DNA of 64,000 nucleotides from Candidatus Methanofrustulum fimipullorum (GTDB lineage Archaea; Halobacteriota; Methanosarcinia; Methanosarcinales; Methanosarcinaceae): NCBI GenBank assembly GCA_012518265.1, contig JAAYST010000052.1, positions 1 to 64,000 of the forward strand, read 5' to 3'. Shown piece by piece: positions 26,745 to 35,100 of this stretch (position 1 is its first letter; each line of letters starts with the position of its first letter). The notes under the pieces were generated by a model. It saw only the letters and a program-made list of their open reading frames with translations, ran no database searches and was not told where the DNA came from. The position numbers and the translations under genes were made by a program.

Positions 26745-27585
26745 ATTCATTTTTGATTTAAATGTTTTTCCGTTTTTTTTCCTTTAGAATTTTTCGGTTG
26801 TTTCGTTTTATTCATTTTAAAATAAAAACCGACATCCGGTTTTTATTTTTGTAAAAAATACCGCTTCCCGTTTTTTTTTTGTTGTGCGGCGCCTTTTAGA
26901 TTTTTAACGGTCTCCCCGTTTTCTTCTTTTTTGGAATTTTAACGGCTTCCCAGTTTTATTCATTTTCAGGATTTTTCGTTTGCTTCGTTTTATTTTTTTT
27001 CCCTTAAGGTTTTAGTGTCGGTGGCCCAATTTTGTTTTTTCGTTTTATTCATTTCAATAAAAACCGGCATCCGGTTTTTATTTTTGTAAAAAATACCGCT
27101 TCCCGTTTTTTTTGTTGTGCGGCGCCTTTTAGATTTTTAACGGTCTCCCCGTTTTCTTCTTTTTTGGAATTTTAACGGCTTCCCAGTTTTATTCATTTTC
27201 AGGATTTTTCGGTTGTTTCGTTTTATTCATTTCAATAAAAACCGGCATCCGGTTTTTATTTTTGTAAAAAAATACCGCTTCCTCCTTTTTTTGTTGTGCG
27301 GCGCCTTTTAGATTTTTAACGGCCGCTTCGTTTTATTCTTTTTTGGAATTTTACCCGATATCACGTTTTATTACTTTTTAGGATTTTCCGGTCGTTTCGT
27401 TTTATTCATTTTAAAATAAAAACCGGCGTCCGGTTTTTATTTTTGTAAAAAATACCGCTTTCCGTTTTTTTTTGTTGTGCGGCGCCTTTTAGATTTTTAA
27501 CGGTCGCCCCGTTTAATTATTTTTTGGAATTTTATCCGTTACGTTTTATTACTTTTTAGGATTTTCCGGTCGTTTTGTTTTATTC
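26745..27585. repeat. Intergenic block of four hairpin-bearing repeat units
   Basis: No gene is visible in 26621-27629. Four units of about 180-233 bp each carry AAAAACCGGCATCCGGTTTTT-like hairpins (near 26825, 27059, 27237 and 27418; 9-bp stems), then GTAAAAAATACCGCTTCC, then TTGTTGTGCGGCGCC (near 26880, 27113, 27292 and 27473), then TTTTAACGGTC.CCCCGTTT. At 26998-27050 one copy of the TAAGGTTTTAGTGTCGGTGG motif is inserted, the same as at 9.0, 9.7 and 51.5 kb. The + strand is T-rich. The block could act as a string of bidirectional terminators or be decayed mobile DNA. Confidence 0.85.
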
Positions 27586-27589
27586 TTTT

Positions 27590-27631
27590 GAAAATCAATA
27601 AAAATCAATAAATTGATTTTTATTGATTTTC
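27590..27631 (-). terminator. Perfect 20-bp dyad overlapping the homoserine dehydrogenase stop codon
   Basis: Arms 27590-27609 and 27612-27631 are perfectly complementary with an AA centre. On the minus strand the stem begins inside the TGA stop of the homoserine dehydrogenase gene. The stem is pure A/T with two G-C pairs per arm side. Termination or mRNA 3'-end protection is likely. Confidence 0.55.
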
Positions 27632-28634
27632 AATAATTCTTTTTTAACACGTATAACAAATCGCTTAATACGGCAGAAGCAGTCTCAATAGAGCCCGCAC
27701 CCTTTCCTGTTACCGTAATTTCTCCGGCAAGATTTGTGTTTATTGCGGCAACATTTAACGTTCCGCTTACAGCAAGCGGGTGTCCCAAGGGAACCAGTTT
27801 CGGCTCTACTAACAATTTTCCTTCTCTTGTTACTTCACCTATGAGCTTTATAGTTTTATCTTCTTTTGCGCCCATTTCAAGAGCTTCGTACGTAATTTTT
27901 GTAATTCCGGTAATTTTTACATCTTTGATAGTTTTATTCATTCCGAATATCGAATTTGCTAAAATAACCACTTTGCAGGCCGTATCAATTCCGTCAACAT
28001 CGTATGAAGGGTCGGTTTCCGCAATTCCCAGTTCCATCGCTTCCGTTAATATGTCTTCGTAACTTGATTTTTCTTCATACATTCGGGTTAATATGTAATT
28101 GCACGTTCCGTTAAAAATTCCTCTGATGCTGTTTATTTTGTTTCCCGCCATCATTTCCCGCATCAAATTTATAACGGGCATTGCGCCGCCTACAGTTGCT
28201 TCGTATTTCAATTCGCATCCGTTTTGTTTAGCCGTTTCGGTAAGTTCTCCAAAAGCGACAGTCAACGGCCCTTTATTTGAAGTTATTACATGGATTTTCC
28301 GCTTAAGCGCTTCTTTCATATTTTCAAGGCCTGAACCTCCGGTTTCAATATCGGTAGGAGTTGCTTCTATTAATATGTCAAATTCTTCTTCCTTTATTAT
28401 TTCAAGGCTAGTTCTGTTGTCATCGCTCAATCTTCTCGTTGCTTTTTTCGTTTCAAGACATTTTTTAATGTCAAGTCCGTCTTTATTTACGATTGAGCTT
28501 TTTGAGTCCGATATCGCAACAACTCTTACGTCATATGAATTTGATTTAAAGAAGTCCTGTTCCATATCTATAACTCTTGCAACTCCTTGACCGATTGATC
28601 CGAATCCCGCTATTGCAACTTTTATTAATTTCAT
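27630..28634 (-). CDS. hom: Homoserine dehydrogenase
   Basis: Reduces aspartate semialdehyde to homoserine for threonine and methionine synthesis. About 334 residues. Rossmann motif VAIAGFGSIGQGVARV at the N-terminus, then VITSNKGPLT, the signature EATVGGAMPVINLMR, IRGIFNGTCNYILTRM, and ELGIAETDPSYDVDGID. There is no C-terminal ACT domain; instead a separate ACT protein gene lies 23 bases upstream. ATG 28634 follows the strong site GGTGATT. Confidence 0.96.
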   Translation of the reverse strand: MKLIKVAIAGFGSIGQGVARVIDMEQDFFKSNSYDVRVVAISDSKSSIVNKDGLDIKKCLETKKATRRLSDDNRTSLEIIKEEEFDILIEATPTDIETGGSGLENMKEALKRKIHVITSNKGPLTVAFGELTETAKQNGCELKYEATVGGAMPVINLMREMMAGNKINSIRGIFNGTCNYILTRMYEEKSSYEDILTEAMELGIAETDPSYDVDGIDTACKVVILANSIFGMNKTIKDVKITGITKITYEALEMGAKEDKTIKLIGEVTREGKLLVEPKLVPLGHPLAVSGTLNVAAINTNLAGEITVTGKGAGSIETASAVLSDLLYVLKKNY

Positions 28635-28657
28635 GAAAATCACCTATAATTATTATT

Positions 28658-29161
28658 TTATTCTATTTCAATCGGAAGAATCAGCAACAAATCTTTCTCA
28701 ATTGCCGTTTCTCTTAATATTTCAATCGTCTTTTCCATTTCTTTTTGTCCCGCCGCATGAATTTCAAGGGACGCAGACGACGGTTTTGAAATTTCCGGCA
28801 TTGAAAGCGACATTCCTACAACTTCTGCAAATCCACTGTTGTCGATTCTGTCTATAGTGTCTTTTAAATCGGTGTGTATAACATGCCCCAACAACAAAAC
28901 CGTCAACGATTCACTATATTTTTCTTCTCCGATTCTAAGAACCCGTATTCCCAACTCTTCAAAGTCATTGAATATGTTTTTAATAGTCGGTTCATTTGAA
29001 TTAATTACAAGTCTGACTTGTATTAAGTCCGACCCCGATGATTTTTTTTTGTGATAATGAAAAACGGAAACAAGATTGGCTTTTCTTTTTGAAATCGGAT
29101 CCAAAGCCAAAATTAGCTGCCCCGGTTCATCTTTTAGTTCTATATCCATCGAAACTCTCAT
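28658..29161 (-). CDS. ACT-domain amino-acid-binding protein
   Basis: 167 residues. The N-terminal 75 residues form an ACT domain (MRVSMDIELKDEPGQLILAL, 20 residues, with the typical PGQL turn), and the second half may form another. It lies directly upstream of homoserine dehydrogenase in one transcript, a pairing common in methanogens. The likely role is allosteric feedback on that enzyme by an amino acid such as threonine; this is an inference from position. ATG 29161 has GGAG eight bases upstream. Confidence 0.85.
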   Translation of the reverse strand: MRVSMDIELKDEPGQLILALDPISKRKANLVSVFHYHKKKSSGSDLIQVRLVINSNEPTIKNIFNDFEELGIRVLRIGEEKYSESLTVLLLGHVIHTDLKDTIDRIDNSGFAEVVGMSLSMPEISKPSSASLEIHAAGQKEMEKTIEILRETAIEKDLLLILPIEIE

Positions 29162-29458
29162 TTAATAAAACTCCTGATTCTCTATAATTTTTAAACAACT
29201 AAAAATCAAATAAAATAAACGCGGTTAAGATGTACATAAAATAAGTATTTAAATTATTCTAAATCTTTCACTTTCAATATCATAATGAAATTGAAATGAA
29301 ATATGAAATATAAAAATAGATGAATTAAAAAAGGTAAATAAAACGTTAAATAAGAACGTTATATGAAAAAACAGAATATGAAAAAAGATTATATTTTTAT
29401 AAAATAGATTTTAATGTTAAAACTAATGTTAAAATTAATGTTGAAATGCATAAATTAT

Positions 29459-29839
29459 TTATGCATTTCTTTCGCTTACGACTTCTCTTAATCTTGCTAT
29501 TATTTCGTCGGATTCTTTAATTTTTTCCATTTCGTTTTGTTCAAGTGAGCTTATAATTTCATTTAACGGGCTTACTATTTTATAGAAGTTTACCGGTCTT
29601 CCCGCGGTCGGTGTTTTTATTTTATTTGTAGTAATCCATCCTTTTTCGGAAAGCTCTTTTACGGCATTGCTTACTTCCGGTTGTTTTAATCCTGTTGCTT
29701 CTTCAATCGTTTTGGAAGAAGACTCTCCGTTTTCCGAAAGAAACATCAAAGTAACTGACACCGATTTATTTACATTCAATTTTTTAAACATTTGAATTTT
29801 CTTTTCTAATGCTTTTTTGTTGTTTTTCTTACTCATCAT
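29459..29839 (-). CDS. Winged-helix transcriptional regulator
   Basis: 126 residues. A basic N-terminal arm leads to a winged helix (SVSVTLMFLSENGESSSKTIEEATGLKQPEVSNAVKEL; recognition helix KQPEVSNAVKELSEKGW) and a wing ending TPTAGRPVNFYKI. The C-terminus is a short charged helix, probably for dimer contacts. It resembles archaeal ArsR/MarR-like regulators of unknown target. The gene is isolated, with about 300 A/T-rich bases downstream (29162-29458, no feature seen) and a long non-coding region upstream. Confidence 0.82.
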   Translation of the reverse strand: MMSKKNNKKALEKKIQMFKKLNVNKSVSVTLMFLSENGESSSKTIEEATGLKQPEVSNAVKELSEKGWITTNKIKTPTAGRPVNFYKIVSPLNEIISSLEQNEMEKIKESDEIIARLREVVSERNA

Positions 29840-30475
29840 CTTTCCGTCCTTTATACTTTTTAATTTTATAAATAAACTGTCAAATATATAAAATCAAATA
29901 TGTTTCTTAATAAGGCTTTTGTAATATTATAACTTACAGCGAATATTCTAATATCCTATGTGATTTCGCAAAGCACAATATATTTGAGTTATTATTATTG
30001 TTATCCAAATATATATAACTAATGATTCATAGTATTTATGAAATATATTATAATGATTATTATAATCGCTATAAGAGTCGTTAATAATATATTTATTATA
30101 AAATTTATTATAAAATTTATTATAAAATTAATTATTAAATTTAATTTTTACTTTTTTCATAATTAACTTTTTATTATAAACAGTATTATTAATAACCTGT
30201 GTTTAGAAGATAATATTTTATAAACCTAAGTTATTATGGTATAAACTCATATTTATATACTATTATCATATTATATATTAGCATATATTATTGATATTTA
30301 ATATTTTATATATCTTATATATCTGTAACATTTATATATTTATAACACTTATAGCGTTTATATCATTTAATTTATTTATAATTTATTTACAATATATTTA
30401 CATATATTTACAATTTATTTATACCATTTATTTACATACATTTAATTATTTGTAATCAAAAAGAGGGATTTTTTT
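29840..30475. promoter_or_regulatory. Long A/T-rich divergent intergenic region
   Basis: 636 bases with no ORF or recognisable RNA gene. Base composition is extremely A/T-rich, with many short repeats of TTTATAAAATT and TTTATATATTTATAACA type (30090-30420), so TATA-like words are everywhere. It carries the promoters of the winged-helix gene (minus) and the phasin-like gene (plus). The latter has GAGGG seven bases before its ATG. The length and composition would allow a strongly bent or easily melted segment. Confidence 0.4.
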
Positions 30476-31387
30476 ATGAGTGACGAGTTTAGTGAAAAAT
30501 TAGAAGAAGACAGAATAATGAACAAAAGAAAGGGAAACAAAAAAGCGGCCAACAGAAGAATGTCCAACAAAAGACCGGCTAACAGAAGAATGAAAAGAAC
30601 CGGCAACAAAGAATCGTCCGGCAAAGGATTGAATAAAACAGTCAAAAAAGCAGGTCTTTTAGGTGTCGGTATTTATGCAGATTTGGAAGAAAAAATTCAT
30701 TCTTTAATCGACAAACTTGTTGAAGATGAAGGAATTACCAAAGAAGAAGGAAAGAAATATTTGGGCGAAATTAAAAAATCTTCCAAAGAACAAACCGAGT
30801 TGGTTTCAAAGAAGTTAACCGAATCAAAAGACGCAACAGTCGTTCGTTTTAAAGAACTTGAGGAAAAAGTAAAAGATCTTGAGAAAAAACTTGAGAAAAA
30901 GGATAAAAAAGTAATAAATGTGGAAGACGATATCGGTGTGTCCGGAAAATCGGCTGCCCAAATGAAAAATGCCGAAAATGTAAGAAGAGCTTATGCCGAG
31001 GCCGAGGCAAAGAAAAAAGCCGAATCGGAATTGAAAGACGAATGTGACTGCGGTGAAGAAGATTGCGAATATTGCAACAGTTCTTCAAATGATGTCAAAG
31101 AAACAGAAACGAAAGATACACAAGCTTCCAAAAATTTAATTAAAGGTACAAAAGACGCAGCTGTAAAACAATTAAAACAACTCGAAGAAAAAGTAAAAGG
31201 TCTTGAATTAAAACTTGGCAAAAAAGGTGAAGTCAAAACGGATGAAAAACCGACCATTTCCGGAAAATCTGAAGCTCAGATGAGAAATGCCGAAAATGTT
31301 AGAAAAGCTTACACTGAAGCCGAAGCAAAGAAAAAAGAAAAAGCAAAAAAGGCAAAGAAGGAAAAATCGGAAAAGAAAAAAGAATAA
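30476..31387 (+). CDS. Phasin-like coiled-coil protein with internal duplication and a Cys cluster
   Basis: 303 residues, very rich in Lys and Glu. Residues 15-60 are basic with repeated N-R-R-M motifs. Residues about 60-115 resemble phasin/PhaF-type domains (AGLLGVGIYADLEEKIHSL, then EDEGITKEEGKKYL). Two copies of a module of about 68 residues follow: a coiled coil (FKELEEKVKDLEKKL / LKQLEEKVKGLELKL), a SGKS(A/E)AQM(K/R)NAENVR(R/K)AY box, and AEAEAKKK. Between the copies lies DECDCGEEDCEYC, five cysteines. The C-terminus is a Lys-rich tail. The function is unknown; a scaffold or DNA/granule-associated role is a guess. Confidence 0.7.
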   Translation: MSDEFSEKLEEDRIMNKRKGNKKAANRRMSNKRPANRRMKRTGNKESSGKGLNKTVKKAGLLGVGIYADLEEKIHSLIDKLVEDEGITKEEGKKYLGEIKKSSKEQTELVSKKLTESKDATVVRFKELEEKVKDLEKKLEKKDKKVINVEDDIGVSGKSAAQMKNAENVRRAYAEAEAKKKAESELKDECDCGEEDCEYCNSSSNDVKETETKDTQASKNLIKGTKDAAVKQLKQLEEKVKGLELKLGKKGEVKTDEKPTISGKSEAQMRNAENVRKAYTEAEAKKKEKAKKAKKEKSEKKKE

Positions 31388-31407
31388 ATATTAGATACAA
31401 TAATTAA

Positions 31408-31441
31408 AAACTAAAATAGGTGTAAACTCCTATTTTAGTTT
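31408..31441 (+). terminator. Hairpin after the phasin-like gene
   Basis: AAACTAAAATAGG (31408-31420) pairs with CCTATTTTAGTTT (31429-31441) across an 8-base loop, 20 bases after the stop codon. T-rich DNA follows to 31572. Confidence 0.6.
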
Positions 31442-31572
31442 AATCTTATAATTTTAGTTTAATATTTGTTTAATATCTTTTATTTAATAATTTTCTTTTT
31501 TAATTTTCTTTTTTAATTATTTTTTTTAATTTTATTTTTTTTTTAATTATTTTTTTTAATTCATATTTTATC

Positions 31573-32385
31573 TTATTCTTCAATTGTTGTTTTGAAAAAG
31601 TTTAATATGAAAATCACTACAAATATTGCAAATCCTATTATAATTGCAGACAATATTATTACTTGTGATTTTGTTAATGTGTTTGCGACATCTGTTTTTA
31701 ATATATAGAAATAGAACAGAATCAAGGCTGCTATGAACAGTAGAGAAATTATAATTCCTCCGATATCCATACTTGTTCTTATTTGCCTCGTTTTTTCGGG
31801 ATATTTCCTGTTTTCATTTGTTTTGTTTGTTTCTTTTCTTTCTTTTTTTGCAAATACTGCAGGTACAATATTTCTGTCCCAACGTCTTCCTTCTTTTTCA
31901 CTGTTCTTTCTTGCGTCTCTCCAATCTTCTCTTATTTTAAATGTTCCGCGCGGAGTATATTTTATATTTTCCGACTTTTTTTCTTCAAGTACATAATCTC
32001 CGTGGAATTTGGGTTTAAAATAATCGTTTGCATCAACGCCCGACATTCCTATTCTCAAATTAAAAAAAGACTTTTTTGAACCGTACCCCGACACAATATA
32101 AAAATTTCCTTCGGCAACAGGACTCGCATCAGACGGAACTCTTAAAACTAAACGGGAATAGTGGCGGTCTTTAACATACGGTTTTGCTTCAACCAAAATT
32201 ACATAATCTTCAATAGACCTGTCAACATCGAATGATAATGTTGTAGGAGGTCCGAAATTCTTTATAAATATTTTAAATTCCTGGTCTTCTCCATTATATA
32301 AAGGCACTTCTATGTTTTTATACTTTAATTCAATGGAATCCATCGATTTGCTGCCGATATAAATATTCTGAAGTACATTTTCCAT
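31573..32385 (-). CDS. Membrane protein of unknown function with extracytoplasmic-type beta domain
   Basis: 270 residues from ATG 32385, which follows GTGATC. The first 120 residues look like an immunoglobulin-like or NEW3-type beta domain (YNGEDQEFKIFIKNFGPP, VLRVPSDASPVAEGNFYI). A basic Lys/Arg/Asn-rich linker (about 140-200) precedes two membrane segments (MDIGGIIISLLFIAALILFY; VIILSAIIIGFAIFVVIFI). The family is conserved in Methanosarcinales to my recollection, without known role. The basic linker suggests contact with nucleic acid or acidic partners, but that is speculation. Confidence 0.7.
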   Translation of the reverse strand: MENVLQNIYIGSKSMDSIELKYKNIEVPLYNGEDQEFKIFIKNFGPPTTLSFDVDRSIEDYVILVEAKPYVKDRHYSRLVLRVPSDASPVAEGNFYIVSGYGSKKSFFNLRIGMSGVDANDYFKPKFHGDYVLEEKKSENIKYTPRGTFKIREDWRDARKNSEKEGRRWDRNIVPAVFAKKERKETNKTNENRKYPEKTRQIRTSMDIGGIIISLLFIAALILFYFYILKTDVANTLTKSQVIILSAIIIGFAIFVVIFILNFFKTTIEE

Positions 32386-32532
32386 AATGATCACATTTTG
32401 TATGCAATTTATATACAATTTTATATAGAATTTTATATACAATTAATTAATAAATTAATTATTTTTTACGTAATTATATAATTTATAAATATATGATAAT
32501 TTCCTTTTCAAATTTTAAAATTAAAATTAAAT

Positions 32533-32751
32533 TTAAAATATGTACCGGACATTTGGAGGTAACATATTTGCAATTTTATTCTCAACCGGATAATATATAT
32601 TACACTTTTTGCAATATAAATTTCCTGCAATTATACTTTCTTCATCTTCTTTTTCTATTTTTTTGTCCAAATCATTTCTGCAAACGGGACAAATTATAAT
32701 ATTTGCTATATTTTTTTTCATAACAGAACACCGTTCTATATTTTTTTTCAT
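32533..32751 (-). CDS. Trm112-like zinc-ribbon protein (methyltransferase partner)
   Basis: Small partner that stabilises and activates several RNA and protein methyltransferases in archaea and eukaryotes. Two cysteine pairs (IICPVCRND and LYCKKCNIYYP) form the zinc site, and the C-terminal YPVENKIANMLP is typical. A 30-bp tandem duplication covers the ribosome binding site and start codon, so there are two in-frame ATGs with equal GGTG sites (32751 and 32721), giving 72 or 62 residues. A METTL5-like methyltransferase, a known type of Trm112 client in eukaryotes, is encoded at 61.8-62.5 kb. Confidence 0.82.
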   Translation of the reverse strand: MKKNIERCSVMKKNIANIIICPVCRNDLDKKIEKEDEESIIAGNLYCKKCNIYYPVENKIANMLPPNVRYIF

Positions 32752-32765
32752 AACGAAACACCGTT

Positions 32766-33410
32766 TTATGACGAATCAATCTCTAAAAACGACAGATATA
32801 TTCCGTGAAGTCCCGATGTTATCATTCCGACAGCAATAGCCGCCAGGAAAAGACCTAAAAGTCTTATAATTACCATACTTCCCGTAATTCCTAAAATGTC
32901 ATTGATTCTTCTTGAGAAGCGTAAGCCCACATAAACGATTGAATATACTATTATTATTGCAACTATTATTAATGCTTTATTTATAATTAAATCGGTACTT
33001 CCCATTAATATAATTACGGTTGAAATTGTACCCGGCCCGCATAAAAGAGGAATTGCAATCGGAAATACCCAAAAATCTTTTTCCTGCGCATCGTCTATTT
33101 CTTCTTTTGTAACGCTTGTTTGTGTTTTTGCAGTAGTCATGTTAAATCCGATGTAGAATAACAAAATACCTCCTGCAACTTTTAATGAATTTATATTTAT
33201 ATTCATCACACTTAAAACCAATTCTCCTGCTATTGCGAAGAATATGGCAATTGCGGCAGCCAAAACGGCCGATTTTTTTGCGTAAACATTTTTCGTTTTT
33301 TCAGTAGTTCCTCTCGTCATGGAAACGAAAGTCAAAATACCGTTAAGAGGGTTAACGATTACGAATATTGCAGTTATTGCATATATGAAAAAACTGATAA
33401 TCGATTCCAT
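32766..33410 (-). CDS. MarC-family integral membrane protein
   Basis: 214 residues with six probable membrane segments (FFIYAITAIFVIVNPLNGIL, 20 residues, at the start; others around 40-60, 70-90, 115-135, 140-160 and 185-205). The family signature NPLNGILTFVSMTRG and the inner FWVFPIAIPLLCGPGTIST are typical of MarC/SNARE-like proteins. The family was once linked to multidrug resistance but its transported substrate is unknown. It precedes the Trm112 gene by 15 bases and is probably co-transcribed with it. Confidence 0.9.
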   Translation of the reverse strand: MESIISFFIYAITAIFVIVNPLNGILTFVSMTRGTTEKTKNVYAKKSAVLAAAIAIFFAIAGELVLSVMNININSLKVAGGILLFYIGFNMTTAKTQTSVTKEEIDDAQEKDFWVFPIAIPLLCGPGTISTVIILMGSTDLIINKALIIVAIIIVYSIVYVGLRFSRRINDILGITGSMVIIRLLGLFLAAIAVGMITSGLHGIYLSFLEIDSS

Positions 33411-33587
33411 AAATTTCGTCTACCTCTTAAGGGCTCTCTGCTTCAAAAGTTATTAAAAGTTATTAAAAGTTATTTTTTGTTTATAAATTATTAATTAACT
33501 TTAATTATTGATACATTTTATATTTATAATTGTATCGATGCTATTAAAATGTTTATTAAATTATTTATTAAATTGTTTTAATTTTTT

Positions 33588-34934
33588 TTAAATATTAACG
33601 TCTATTACATCCAATTCTTCTACTTTTGCTTTAATTCCTACTATTTCCGAAATATTCGGTTTTGTACGTCCTTCATCTCCCGATGTCAATTCTTTTACGT
33701 ACAATCCTCCGTCGCAATGTACTTTTACATATGCATAATTTCCGTCAACCGATTCCGTTTCTACTGAATGTACTTTTCTTGTTCTAAGCAAATCGGCTCG
33801 CCTGTGAACAACCCGATTCGGTGTGTGTTGCGATATTACTGCTCCGTTTAAAACATCCAATTTGTTCAAAATTTCTATAGAAACCGGTTCATCAAATTTT
33901 ATTTTAAGCCGATACGTTTTGTCGGCTTTTTCGGATTTTAATTGTTCAATTGCAGCTTTTTCACAAAATTGAATATCTGAAATTTCTATTTTTCCGTCCG
34001 ACTGCGTATTTACTTTTTCAACAAAACTTTCCAAATCAATCGTTCTTATACGCGGCGACTTTGCTTCAATTACAAACGGTCTTCCTGAGCCGAGCATCAA
34101 AGCGTCAATGTCTTCTCTTCCCGCACCGTGAAATGCGGAACCTTCCGCATCCGTTAAAGGAATTAAGTGTTTCGATATCAATTCTTCTACGGATTCTTGA
34201 TATTGTTTTCCAGTTCCCTCGCAAATTTCACAGCCGCTTCCTTTGCATTTTCTGCAAGGCCAGTGCGTTTGAGGAATTCCTCTTACATATTTTTTGTATC
34301 GTCCCAAAATGTAAATTGAGCGCAATTGAACTTTAATTGAATCTTTCGCCAAATCGATTATAACAGTTACGTCCGGATTTGAAAAATCTACATTTTTTTG
34401 TATTATTTTTGAAACTCGTTTTCCGATTTCTCTGTTCAACTCCGATTTTAACGGCTCGGAATACGAAAATCCGCAAAGCTCCCAAACGATTTCTTCATTT
34501 TCTTTTAAAAGGCCGGTGGGTTTCGTTCCGATCAAAAAAGTATCGAATTCTATATCCTTTATTAAGGATACGACTCTGTTTGCCCAATAATCCAAATTTT
34601 TAAAAATGTCTATACAAACCCAACACGACTCTTCTTTATTTTCCGTTTCTTGTTCGTTTTGTGAATTTTGAGTATTTTGTTCGTTTTGCGCGTTTTGTTT
34701 GTTTTTTGTGTTTTGTTTTGCATATACACAGCTTTCTTCCAAAAGCTTTAATTGTGAATCGTCGCCCGTTTCATTAAACTTTTTAAACCCTTCAAGCGCC
34801 ATATAAAGTTTTATCGCATGCCCTCTTTCATCGTTTGAAAGTCCGGTCGATAATTTTGAAAACTGCCTTCCTAAACAGTGATCACAAACAGGGCCTTCTC
34901 CCATCATTTTTTGTACTATTTCTGAAATTTCCAT
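33588..34934 (-). CDS. pus10: tRNA pseudouridine synthase Pus10
   Basis: Makes pseudouridine 54 (and 55) in archaeal tRNA. The N-terminal part has a zinc site (GPVCDHCLGRQFSKL with PCRKCKGSGCEICEGTG). The catalytic motif is HGAGREDIDALMLGSGRP with the aspartate in REDIDA. The C-terminus shows HCDGGLYVKELTSGDEGRT and PNISEIVG. 448 residues, slightly long because a Gln/Asn-rich insert (repeats of QN-x-QN, residues about 68-95) lies in the N-terminal region. ATG start at 34934. Confidence 0.94.
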   Translation of the reverse strand: MEISEIVQKMMGEGPVCDHCLGRQFSKLSTGLSNDERGHAIKLYMALEGFKKFNETGDDSQLKLLEESCVYAKQNTKNKQNAQNEQNTQNSQNEQETENKEESCWVCIDIFKNLDYWANRVVSLIKDIEFDTFLIGTKPTGLLKENEEIVWELCGFSYSEPLKSELNREIGKRVSKIIQKNVDFSNPDVTVIIDLAKDSIKVQLRSIYILGRYKKYVRGIPQTHWPCRKCKGSGCEICEGTGKQYQESVEELISKHLIPLTDAEGSAFHGAGREDIDALMLGSGRPFVIEAKSPRIRTIDLESFVEKVNTQSDGKIEISDIQFCEKAAIEQLKSEKADKTYRLKIKFDEPVSIEILNKLDVLNGAVISQHTPNRVVHRRADLLRTRKVHSVETESVDGNYAYVKVHCDGGLYVKELTSGDEGRTKPNISEIVGIKAKVEELDVIDVNI

Positions 34935-35100
34935 AAAGCTTTACTTCCTATCTTGCTTCTTCTTCCTCTTCATTTTCTTCTTTATTTTCTTCTGTTTTTT
35001 CTTTTTCTTCTTGTTTCTTGTTTTTTTCTTCTGTTTTTTCTTTTTTCTTCTTGTTTTTTTTGTTTTTATTTTCTTGTTTTTTGTTTTTTTTTTATTTTAT

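Noticed and set aside
26745-27585. Insertion sequence or transposon
   Set aside because: No transposase-like frame and no target-site duplications could be seen; the block is tandem units rather than one element with terminal repeats.
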